DNA from: Methanobacteriota archaeon | GTDB lineage: Archaea > Thermoplasmatota > Poseidoniia > Poseidoniales > Thalassarchaeaceae | Direction of reading: 5' to 3' | Length of the DNA: 64,000 nucleotides | Assembly: GCA_002718995.2 (NCBI GenBank) | Contig: PBGL02000010.1 | Span: forward strand, 16,475-80,474 | Part shown: piece by piece, positions 17,538 to 25,592 of the stretch | Layout: each line of letters begins with the position of its first letter | Numbering within the stretch: the first letter of the stretch is position 1 | Position numbers and translations under genes: made by a program | The notes under the pieces: generated by a model | Databases searched by the model: none | What the model was told of the DNA's origin: nothing | What the model saw: the letters and a program-made list of their open reading frames with translations, nothing else

Positions 17538-18734
17538 TTAATGAAGTACTCCCCAAGCATGTTCGGCATTTCCATGAATCCACTGGTAATCATCCAATGT
17601 CCTCACTTCGGAGCCCTCTTCGAAGCGTATTGACTCTACCTCTAGAGGATACTCGTTGTAGGTGAGATGGCTAACCCACGATGCCCTTGTCGGTTGATCG
17701 AAAACCCATTTGGCTCTACTGGCTGCCCTAACTTGGATATTCACGCTCACCTGATCATTCCAGACTTTGACATTGAATCTGGGAAGGACGTTCCCATCGT
17801 CATCCATTAGTGCGTCTTTCTCCGTTGGCATGGAGAGTTTGACCTCGCAATTGTCGAAACTATGAGTCTTGCCGCCCTTCCTGTCATGGAAAACTCCGGT
17901 GCCTATGTTTGGAGTTCTGAATACGTCGCGCAGCCTCCAAGGCTTTTCGTCGGTAACAGTCCACATGGGGGAGACATGTGGCATGAACCAATCCAAGTAG
18001 GATCCGTCATCGAAGTGTAACATCCCCCAGAACCACGGGAAAGACGGAGCCTGGACGGTAACCTTCTGAAAGTAACCGGTCCCCTCCATTTCCTCTCCAT
18101 CAACTATCAGCTTGCACTTAGTAGCCTGCAGCCTGAGGATGTCATAACCCATCCCTAGAAAGTATACATTGTTTCTGTAAGTGAGTTCGCTAGGCGGCCC
18201 CCACCAGGGAGTTAACTCTGCCTCGAATGTCTTGGGTGCCCCCTTTGAGCGTGCTTCCGGATCACTGGTTAGGTTGATCCAGAAAGACTCGTTTCCGGGT
18301 GACATACCCAATGACATGTCCTCTGAGGTTAGTGGCACCACTGCTCCTGCGCCTTTGCCTTCGCCCTGTCCGGGCCACAGTGGATGAGTGTCCGGAATAC
18401 TCGCCATCCTGCACTCCCTCATCACAAGAGGCTCGTGCATATCTTCGCCATCATACCACCATGCGCACACCATCCCGGGAAGCACGTGCCCGCCGTCCTC
18501 GTCAATGTGCATCCTATTCTTGGGCTTCCACCAATGGCCGCTGACCCTGATAGCTGGTGTTTCCTTAGTTGACCACAATACCATCAACTGCTTGGACCTA
18601 GAGGGGTTTTTAGGATCCGGGATTAATATTAGAGCCCACCACCACCACCATGAAAGCCTTCTAATCGGTGGCATTACATCTAGCCTCCATAGGGAAGAGA
18701 AGTCCCCTTTGAAATTAGGCTCTAGTGACTCCAT
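17538..18734 (-). CDS. Trp-rich protein, possibly lipocalin-like (CrtC/AttH type)
   Basis: 398 residues, beta-rich, rich in Trp, Pro, Gly and Asp, with no clear signal peptide. Residues about 29-35 hold five consecutive Trp in SWWWWWALIL; later WWYDGEDMHEP and FPWFWGMLHFDDGSYLDWF repeat a pattern like the strands of CrtC/AttH-type lipocalin-like proteins. This family guess is weak. The ATG at 18734 has GGTGA four bases upstream and overlaps no gene; the ABC-2 permease stop is eight bases before it, so the genes are co-transcribed. Confidence 0.45.
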   Translation of the reverse strand: MESLEPNFKGDFSSLWRLDVMPPIRRLSWWWWWALILIPDPKNPSRSKQLMVLWSTKETPAIRVSGHWWKPKNRMHIDEDGGHVLPGMVCAWWYDGEDMHEPLVMRECRMASIPDTHPLWPGQGEGKGAGAVVPLTSEDMSLGMSPGNESFWINLTSDPEARSKGAPKTFEAELTPWWGPPSELTYRNNVYFLGMGYDILRLQATKCKLIVDGEEMEGTGYFQKVTVQAPSFPWFWGMLHFDDGSYLDWFMPHVSPMWTVTDEKPWRLRDVFRTPNIGTGVFHDRKGGKTHSFDNCEVKLSMPTEKDALMDDDGNVLPRFNVKVWNDQVSVNIQVRAASRAKWVFDQPTRASWVSHLTYNEYPLEVESIRFEEGSEVRTLDDYQWIHGNAEHAWGVLH

Positions 18735-18742
18735 ATCATCAC

Positions 18743-20398
18743 CTACATTATCTCCTTCCTTCGGAATATCGAGCTTCCCATGGATATCAGAATGAGTGAG
18801 ATGAAAGACAGGAATGTAACACAAGTCGCTATTGAAAGATATGGGTTTCCAGTTCCGAGAGTGTGGACCGGAGGACTCCAAATCCACTGTAGGCCTGTAT
18901 CTAGGCCGAATGCATCTGACATCTGTGAGTACTGCAGCGTATCTGGCCAAGCAGCTAGCACGGTTGCGTCAATGATTTGGAGCCCCCAGTGGGATATTGA
19001 CAGGAACGTTACAGGGGAGTTCGGCGAGATGATGCTGGTGAATCCCATTGCAAATTCCCAGACGCCTATGATTATGCAGAGATAAACGCCATACTTTGGC
19101 ATCACGAGACCTATGGTGTTGAACAGGGAGCCATAGGCCGCGAGAACTAGTATTGTTGCTGTCGCTATGCCTACCCAGACGGGGAAGTCGCCAAATCTGA
19201 TCAAATCATCGCCCGGGCCAATGAGCGAGGTGATCAGTGCCATCAATAATGACAGTGTAATGACGTATGTCGAAACCACAGCCAGATAGCCCAGAACCCT
19301 GTAAGAAATGAATTCGCCACGGTGTATTGGCTTAGACAGGAGGTAGTGAAGAGTCCCCCTTTCAGTCTCATCCCTTACTAGGCCTAGAGCCAGGAAGAGA
19401 GGGAGGAAAAGCCCTAGGAGTAAAACGAATGCCACCTTGCCAGATGCAATTACGAACGCACGATGTGATGACTCGCCGGCGTAGTCCTCGTCCACGGGGT
19501 CCTCGTCGACTAAATTATCAGCATTGATTGATACAACCTCACCGGTGTTAGGGTCGATGACCCATACCACATCACAGGGCAATCCGTTTCTATTTGAGTC
19601 GGAGTTGTGCGGATCTTCCCACCACATTTCACCGTCTATTTGGGCGGGCCAGCCCACTCTGAGGCAATCCCCATCATCATCGACACCCTGACTGCCCCCC
19701 GAGCCGTCCCAATCGATTCCATCCTCATCGATGTACATTTCAGGAGGGTCTGGTTCAACGAAGAATTCCTGAGTGAAGAAACCCCAAGACAGGTATTGCC
19801 CTTCGGGGACGTATAGATTCCCGGAAGCCTTGAGTTTGCCACTCACGACATAGGTTCCATCCTCCTGTAGGCATGCCGAAGCATAATCAGGCCACCAATC
19901 ATCAAATGGATCCCCATCTCGGCATTGCTCTACATTGCCATCATCCCAATCTATGATATTGCTCCACCTTCCTCCTGAGTAATCGTAGTCGATCCATGTG
20001 GCTTCCAGAATTGCAGATCCCTCCCAGGTCTTATTTCCACTAATTGACCTATCTGGGGCATTCCAGTCTATTTGACCTTCAAAGATGAAATTTCCTGAGC
20101 CGGGGAATGATTCGCCGTCCCAATCGCTAGTCCCATACTTTCTTTCTTGTCCCATCGGATACCCGTCGTTGTCGTCATCGACACTGTCACCATCATTGTC
20201 TATTGACTCAAATCCATCCCTAATTGCATCGATGTAGAATACCAGGAGGAGAGTCATTAGAAGTACACCTAGAGCCATTACGACCCAAGTCGAAATTTTG
20301 TTCCTAAGCTGCCTTACAGTTAATTCGATTACTGCTCCTGCTTTCCTGTCGAGGCTGGTCCAGACGCTCTCGCTTAGCCCTCTTCCTTGGGAGTCCAT
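18743..20398 (-). CDS. ABC-2 type permease with large Asp-rich surface insert
   Basis: 551-residue membrane subunit of an ABC transporter. One N-terminal span (about 38-58), then a soluble insert (residues 60-312, bases 19463-20221), then five or six spans with an ABC-2 family segment (LGLVRDETERGTLHYLLSKPI). The insert starts with Asp-rich repeats (DNDGDSVDDDNDGYP) and holds further acidic loops with Cys and Trp, suggesting calcium binding outside the cell. It follows its ATPase gene directly (TAA then ATG). Substrate unknown. Confidence 0.8.
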   Translation of the reverse strand: MDSQGRGLSESVWTSLDRKAGAVIELTVRQLRNKISTWVVMALGVLLMTLLLVFYIDAIRDGFESIDNDGDSVDDDNDGYPMGQERKYGTSDWDGESFPGSGNFIFEGQIDWNAPDRSISGNKTWEGSAILEATWIDYDYSGGRWSNIIDWDDGNVEQCRDGDPFDDWWPDYASACLQEDGTYVVSGKLKASGNLYVPEGQYLSWGFFTQEFFVEPDPPEMYIDEDGIDWDGSGGSQGVDDDGDCLRVGWPAQIDGEMWWEDPHNSDSNRNGLPCDVVWVIDPNTGEVVSINADNLVDEDPVDEDYAGESSHRAFVIASGKVAFVLLLGLFLPLFLALGLVRDETERGTLHYLLSKPIHRGEFISYRVLGYLAVVSTYVITLSLLMALITSLIGPGDDLIRFGDFPVWVGIATATILVLAAYGSLFNTIGLVMPKYGVYLCIIIGVWEFAMGFTSIISPNSPVTFLSISHWGLQIIDATVLAAWPDTLQYSQMSDAFGLDTGLQWIWSPPVHTLGTGNPYLSIATCVTFLSFISLILISMGSSIFRRKEIM

Positions 20399-21334
20399 TT
20401 AGCCACCCCCTACCAAGTACCCAAGAAGGGACTCTAGATTATCATCAGGATTCTCAACTGACCTGACCTTGACCCCCGAGTCAACAATTACCTGAGGGAG
20501 TATTGAATGGGCGGCAGAGAGGTTACTAGTCTGGATTTCCAAGTATCCTTTGTCTGGGAACCTCACCCCATATACGGGCTCTCGGGAAATGAATGCCTTG
20601 GCCAGTTCCCTAGGCGATTCAGTCTCGATCAAAATCCTATGTGGGTGCTTGTCAAGAAGCCCCCTAATGGCATGCAAGTTCCCTAGGGCCAAGAGTCTGC
20701 CATTGTGCAGAATTACGATCTGTTCCGTAATCCTCTCGATCTCCTCCAAGATATGGCTAGAGACAATCACGGTTTTTCCCCGATTTCCAAGCTCTCTGAT
20801 GACGCTCATTATGCTAGTCCTGGCCAGAGGATCGCATCCATGCAAAGGCTCATCGAGAATTATCAAATCTGGATCGTGGACTAGCGCATGTGCTATCTTC
20901 ACCCTCTGGCGCATGCCCTTGCTGTACTTACCAACCTCCTTGTGACGTACGTCTGAGAGGCCGACGAAATCAAGAACATGCTCGGCACGGTCGGTAGCCT
21001 CCTCGCGAGTCATCCCATGTAGTCTGGCCATGGTCGATACAAAGTCGAGCCCGGTCATCCATTCGTAGAGAGGTTCAGTCTCACTAACGTAGCCAACCCT
21101 CCTGAAAGGGGCGGTGCTCTCCCATGGGTCTATTCCGAAGAGCCTCACCGATCCTTGATTCGGCTTCAGCCTCCCTAGTAAGAGCTTGAACATGGTGGAC
21201 TTGCCTGCGCCGTTAGGCCCAAGAACTCCTGTTACGCCTCCGTCAATGGCCAGAGATACATCGTTAACCCCGATGACTTCTCCGTACCATTTGGAAACAG
21301 ATTCCAGTACAACTGCTGGACTTTCAGAGCTCAT
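20399..21334 (-). CDS. ABC transporter ATPase (second of pair)
   Basis: 311 residues. Walker A GPNGAGKS, signature YSKGMRQRVKIA, Walker B LIILDEP and switch His in SSHILEE are all present, in the CcmA-like class that pairs with ABC-2 permeases. A C-terminal regulatory extension of about 90 residues follows. Its start overlaps the end of the preceding permease by four bases (ATGA), and the insert-bearing permease follows directly. Confidence 0.9.
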   Translation of the reverse strand: MSSESPAVVLESVSKWYGEVIGVNDVSLAIDGGVTGVLGPNGAGKSTMFKLLLGRLKPNQGSVRLFGIDPWESTAPFRRVGYVSETEPLYEWMTGLDFVSTMARLHGMTREEATDRAEHVLDFVGLSDVRHKEVGKYSKGMRQRVKIAHALVHDPDLIILDEPLHGCDPLARTSIMSVIRELGNRGKTVIVSSHILEEIERITEQIVILHNGRLLALGNLHAIRGLLDKHPHRILIETESPRELAKAFISREPVYGVRFPDKGYLEIQTSNLSAAHSILPQVIVDSGVKVRSVENPDDNLESLLGYLVGGG

Positions 21335-22344
21335 TCCCTAGTCACCTCCAAGGAACTGACCCTACTAGCAAGTAATGCTATCGAGATGCCATTCATCAAC
21401 AATAGTGAGACTACAGAAAATGCAAGAGAGTGGTCGTAATTAGATTCTATTCCCAGCAGCCACTGCCCGATATGGGCCAATACGTCATAGGGGCTGAAGA
21501 TGTAAAGAATTGACGAGTCGAACTGGGACTCTATTAGGAAAGCCACCATTTTTGTCCCATAGATTGTTGCCAGGAACGCAACACCTGCGAAGAATCTGCT
21601 TTGACTGATGCTAGACAGTGCTAGACCTATCGAAGTATAGGTTAATACTAGCAGTAAACCAGCTAGGAGCCCCCCTAGGAACATAGGGAATGTGTCGATC
21701 AGGAATGCCCAACCCTCTCCTCTGAAAACTATTGCACCTGTATAGTACAGGATGTAAGAGAATACGATGACGAATCCCAGAACTACGGCGGAGCTGAGGA
21801 ATTTCATAGCAGTGTAGTCAATCCGATTGACTGGTCTGGAAAAATAAATTGCACTTGTACCATTACTCCTGTCATCGGAAATCATGCCACCCACCACCAA
21901 TGCAGTCAGAAGAGGCCACATGCACATATTGCGGGGAAAGAATCCGAGGACCTGTCCCCACAGGTTGTATCTATTGATGCCCCACAACCTTGACAAGACC
22001 TCTCCAAAATCCCCATTCCCCCCCATTGACGCCAAAAATAACATCGCGACAGGAGATAGAGAGAAAAGGAAAATTCCCAGAATGGTGAGCCTGACCATTA
22101 TTGGGTAGTGCCTATGACCCTTGGAAGTGAATAGTCCGTACACGTGGTGCCTGTATATCGAGTAGTTGCGGACCCATCTCGGCCCGAGTGTCCCCCTCCA
22201 TGGCCGATAAGACTGTTCGAAAATTGCACCCTTGATTTCTGCCTTCTGGGCCACAGTTGCTTGAGCGTCTTGATCCCCGTCGCCGGAGCCGAAGGCGGAC
22301 TCCATCCTAGTGATCCCTCCAGTAATATCCAACTCATCGCTCAT
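21331..22344 (-). CDS. ABC-2 type permease
   Basis: 337 residues with about six hydrophobic spans after a cytoplasmic N-terminal region of about 90 residues (basic and Tyr-rich near residues 45-85). The SDDRSNGTSAIYFSRPV segment matches ABC-2 permeases. It sits between two ATPase genes, overlapping both by four bases, so the four genes encode two coupled half-systems or one heteromeric exporter. Substrate unknown. Confidence 0.83.
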   Translation of the reverse strand: MSDELDITGGITRMESAFGSGDGDQDAQATVAQKAEIKGAIFEQSYRPWRGTLGPRWVRNYSIYRHHVYGLFTSKGHRHYPIMVRLTILGIFLFSLSPVAMLFLASMGGNGDFGEVLSRLWGINRYNLWGQVLGFFPRNMCMWPLLTALVVGGMISDDRSNGTSAIYFSRPVNRIDYTAMKFLSSAVVLGFVIVFSYILYYTGAIVFRGEGWAFLIDTFPMFLGGLLAGLLLVLTYTSIGLALSSISQSRFFAGVAFLATIYGTKMVAFLIESQFDSSILYIFSPYDVLAHIGQWLLGIESNYDHSLAFSVVSLLLMNGISIALLASRVSSLEVTRE

Positions 22345-23333
22345 ACCGGAAGCCCCCTATGTTCGTCTGTCATTAGGTCATCGGTCCCCTTGACCTCCTC
22401 GCCGAGCCTATCCATGATGAGGAGGAAGATGTCCTCCAAGTCAGGTTCGTAATCCGACATTTTCCTTACTTGAACGCCGCATAATGATGCCGCCTCCATT
22501 ATCTTCGAATAGGTCTCTTCTGATGACTTGGAGACCCTCATATTCCTTCCTAGCCTCCTTACAGGCATGCCCATTGAGACAAGCTGAGATTCCATTTCAG
22601 AGGCACCCCCCCAAACTGAAATCTCAATTTCAGATTCAACTTGGCTGACTAATTCATCGATTTTTCCTTCGACCACAATCTTTCCCTTGTGTATCATTAC
22701 GATTCTATCACAGACTTCTTGGACGTCATCCATGACATGGCTACTCATTATGACCGACCTTCCACCATCTGTAACAGTCCTCCTCAGAGTCTGGAGCATG
22801 AAGTTCCTAGCTCTTTGATCTAGGCCATTTGTTGGTTCGTCGCAGATTAGTATCTCAGGATCGTGAATTAGGGCGCATGCAAGCTTGGTGGCTTGCTTCA
22901 TTCCCGTGCTGAACGTCTCTATCTTCCTATATCTCTGGTCCTTCAGACCAACATATTCCAAAACCTCGTGTGCCCTCTGAGTAGCTGCCGAGCTATTCAT
23001 TCCCAGAAGTTCTCCTGAATACCTAACTTGATCGATGGCATTCAGACCAGGATCTAATGAGTCGTACTCAGGCATGTAGCCAATTTTGGATCGTATAAGG
23101 TGGCCTTCAGTCCTCATATCGTGACCTAGTACATGTCCGTCTCCAGAAGTTGCTTTGATTAGGCCGAGGATGCATTTGAACAGTGTTGACTTGCCGGCCC
23201 CATTTGGCCCCAATAATCCAGTGGCCCCATGAGGTATGGCAAGATTGACGTCTTCTAGTGCCAAGTGAGGCCCATACAACTTTCTTAGGGCTCTGGCCTC
23301 TATGAGGGGCAAAGGTGTCGATTCAGGAGCCAT
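22341..23333 (-). CDS. ABC transporter ATPase (first of pair)
   Basis: 330 residues. Walker A GPNGAGKS, a signature in unusual form (FSTGMKQATKLA), Walker B ILICDEPTNGLD and switch His in SSHVMDD. The C-terminal 100 residues resemble the regulatory tail of CcmA-like ATPases. The ATG at 23333 is chosen because GGTGG lies seven bases upstream; a GTG at 23342 is possible. It is the first gene of the minus-strand operon, with a strong hairpin directly before the ribosome binding site. Confidence 0.9.
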   Translation of the reverse strand: MAPESTPLPLIEARALRKLYGPHLALEDVNLAIPHGATGLLGPNGAGKSTLFKCILGLIKATSGDGHVLGHDMRTEGHLIRSKIGYMPEYDSLDPGLNAIDQVRYSGELLGMNSSAATQRAHEVLEYVGLKDQRYRKIETFSTGMKQATKLACALIHDPEILICDEPTNGLDQRARNFMLQTLRRTVTDGGRSVIMSSHVMDDVQEVCDRIVMIHKGKIVVEGKIDELVSQVESEIEISVWGGASEMESQLVSMGMPVRRLGRNMRVSKSSEETYSKIMEAASLCGVQVRKMSDYEPDLEDIFLLIMDRLGEEVKGTDDLMTDEHRGLPV

Positions 23334-23342
23334 TATTGCCAC

Positions 23343-23362
23343 CGACTCCCTAAAGGGAGTCG
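23343..23362 (-). promoter_or_regulatory. Hairpin just upstream of ABC operon start
   Basis: Perfect 8-base inverted repeat CGACTCCC/GGGAGTCG with a 4-base loop. In the mRNA of the first ABC ATPase the 3' arm ends next to the GGTGG site, ten bases before the ATG. It could hide the ribosome binding site, stabilise the mRNA, or end transcription from tgtA 71 bases upstream; no T tract follows. Confidence 0.5.
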
Positions 23363-23432
23363 TTACCCGCTTGATGGTACGTCTCTTGAACTAATCCCCG
23401 GATAGCATACCTGATGCAGTATGAATGCGGTT

Positions 23433-25568
23433 TTATTTTTCCCTAAGGGCTCCGTCTCTGACCTTAACCGCTATGCCTTTCTTGAAGCATGCCATCTCCA
23501 TAGAGGTGGACTGTGAAACGCCATGTGCAACCAATTCCCCTGCTGATGAGACTACGATACATGGCTGTCCTGGCGTTACATGGGGATCGGCGCCGTCGAT
23601 GTACCCGTGCATGACATTCCGGCCCTGGCCAACGAATGGGATTGCGTCATCTGAAAGAAGTACCCTTGGCACACCAGGGTGGTCCTCCTCCTCGGTTTCT
23701 GCCTCGGAATCAAATCTGGCCAGAGGGGGGCGATCAAATGAATGCAGCAGGACAGCCCCGCCCAAGGCCAATGATATCCCTCCATCATTCAGCCTAGGGG
23801 AAAAGACGTGCTCCCCTCCTACGCTGACATTGACCATCCTGTCGGTCTTTGACTTCCTAGATGACATTTCATTGGTCATTTCACATAGAAGTCCGGGCTT
23901 CGTGGCGCATAGAACTGAAAGTTTGTCCACAATTGAACACCTGTCGATCCATGATCTGATTTCAGGATACTCTGCGGGCGAATTTTCTGGAGCCTCTCCA
24001 GGGTAGACAACGACGTGAGGAAGTTCGCTTAGGCCAAGAGTCTCCAAATCCTCAGCCAGCTGATCATCATCGGTTGGTTCGAGCCAAATTGATTCGGGGC
24101 CATCTATGTGACAGAAGGGAGATACGTCTTCGAAGGAGAATGGGATTACGCCTAGGGGCGTAGAAATCACCACTACGGACTTTGGATTCTCCACTAGGGC
24201 CTCAATGACTGTGTGGAGGCAGGTCATCCTCCATGGGGGCGAGGTTCCTTCTAGCACTACGACCCTCTCGGGAGGGCCCACGGAACCGTCCCACCAAGAT
24301 CCAGGTACTCTCCACCTTAGGGAGAGCAATGCCATAATGTGCAGAACATGCGGTCTTGAGTCGATATCATCTGAAATTGGCTCGCCACCACCCCTTACTG
24401 GGTTGGTGGATGCCATGATGTCTAGAAGGGCGTTTCCAACCTCACTTTCCTCAAGCTGCTCTAGCTCCTCGATTACCCAAAGAAATGCCTCACGAAGCCT
24501 AGAGGATGAGTGGCTTCTTTTTTCTGCTAGTTCCCAAATTTTCCCATTTCTGACTGCCTCCCGGCATCTGGCTAATTCTGATTGGGTGATTTCCAGATTG
24601 TGATGTGCCAAGATTGCTGCTCGGTCGTCCTTTTCCATATCCCTGACTTCTTCCGGGGATTTTCCAAATAATGCTGAAGAGCTGATTGGCCATTCTTTCA
24701 GGCCTTCCAACTTGACAGTCCCATCGGGAGTGAGTAGTCTGTCATCCCTGGCGAAAAGTGCATACGCTGCACTGTCAAAAATATCGACGCCGAGGGCTAT
24801 CGAGAGTGGGAATAGTAGCGGGTGTCCACAGCCGAACATGTGAATTGGCCGATTACGCGGAATAGTAGATCTAGAGGCAAGAATGATTCCAAATAGTTCC
24901 CTATATCGCTGTTGTTCCATTAAGGGGACTATCCCTCCTATCGGGTGAACTGCGAAGCCCCTACTTTCACCCTCTACTGATCCCATTAGGTAACCTGATT
25001 CTGCACGGAGATCATGATGCAGGCCACCCTGAATTGGCCCATTAAGGAGGAGTTTTTTTCCGGCCTCAGACAATGAAGGTAACGCCCTTGAGGCTGTCTC
25101 TGAAACAGCGCCCTCCAATTCCTCTCTGCTCATATCAGGACGGCCGAACACATCCAACATTGTGCCTATGTCAACTCCAATTTCCCTCTGGAAGGAAACA
25201 ATCTCCTCGGTACCCACCTCGACATCCCCATAAACGTATGACTGGAATGTGCCTGAGTCAGTGACAACTATTCCCGGGAAGTCCAGAAGTTCGTGTATCC
25301 CCTTAGATAGAGCTGGTGCCCTTAGTTTATCATGCTTCCAAATAACGTATGAATTGGTGATTAGGGCGTCGACACCATACCTTTCCCACATCTCTCGTGG
25401 TTCGATAGTCCTCAAATTTGGATTCACTACTGGGAGTAGCATCGGAGTCGTCAGGATTCCGTGGCCAGTGTGTATTTTTCCTATCCTAGCTGCTCCGTCT
25501 CTGCTGACGATCTCGAATAGACCTAGGTCCTGAGGCCGGCATGGCTCGGGGTCGGGACGCTTGCCCAT
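23433..25568 (-). CDS. tgtA: Archaeosine tRNA-guanine transglycosylase, zinc site lost
   Basis: 711 residues. Exchanges guanine-15 of archaeal tRNA for preQ0 on the way to archaeosine. The catalytic domain (about 15-340) shows VTDSGTFQSY (Asp104) and GVDIFDSAAY with the nucleophile Asp; a PUA domain ends the protein (FVGQGRNVMHGY onward, about 640-708). The family zinc motif PCSCPVCS is replaced by PISSSALFG (residues 294-302, bases 24663-24689), so three of the four zinc ligands are gone, while the His of AHHNL remains. The central region (400-630) is divergent. Confidence 0.9.
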   Translation of the reverse strand: MGKRPDPEPCRPQDLGLFEIVSRDGAARIGKIHTGHGILTTPMLLPVVNPNLRTIEPREMWERYGVDALITNSYVIWKHDKLRAPALSKGIHELLDFPGIVVTDSGTFQSYVYGDVEVGTEEIVSFQREIGVDIGTMLDVFGRPDMSREELEGAVSETASRALPSLSEAGKKLLLNGPIQGGLHHDLRAESGYLMGSVEGESRGFAVHPIGGIVPLMEQQRYRELFGIILASRSTIPRNRPIHMFGCGHPLLFPLSIALGVDIFDSAAYALFARDDRLLTPDGTVKLEGLKEWPISSSALFGKSPEEVRDMEKDDRAAILAHHNLEITQSELARCREAVRNGKIWELAEKRSHSSSRLREAFLWVIEELEQLEESEVGNALLDIMASTNPVRGGGEPISDDIDSRPHVLHIMALLSLRWRVPGSWWDGSVGPPERVVVLEGTSPPWRMTCLHTVIEALVENPKSVVVISTPLGVIPFSFEDVSPFCHIDGPESIWLEPTDDDQLAEDLETLGLSELPHVVVYPGEAPENSPAEYPEIRSWIDRCSIVDKLSVLCATKPGLLCEMTNEMSSRKSKTDRMVNVSVGGEHVFSPRLNDGGISLALGGAVLLHSFDRPPLARFDSEAETEEEDHPGVPRVLLSDDAIPFVGQGRNVMHGYIDGADPHVTPGQPCIVVSSAGELVAHGVSQSTSMEMACFKKGIAVKVRDGALREK

Positions 25569-25592
25569 GGGTTGCGCTGGATGTTTTCGTCA

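Noticed and set aside
24205-24603. 132-codon open frame antisense to tgtA
   Set aside because: Lies wholly inside a clearly coding gene, has no domain or start signal, and Arg/Ser/Pro-rich composition of a shadow frame.
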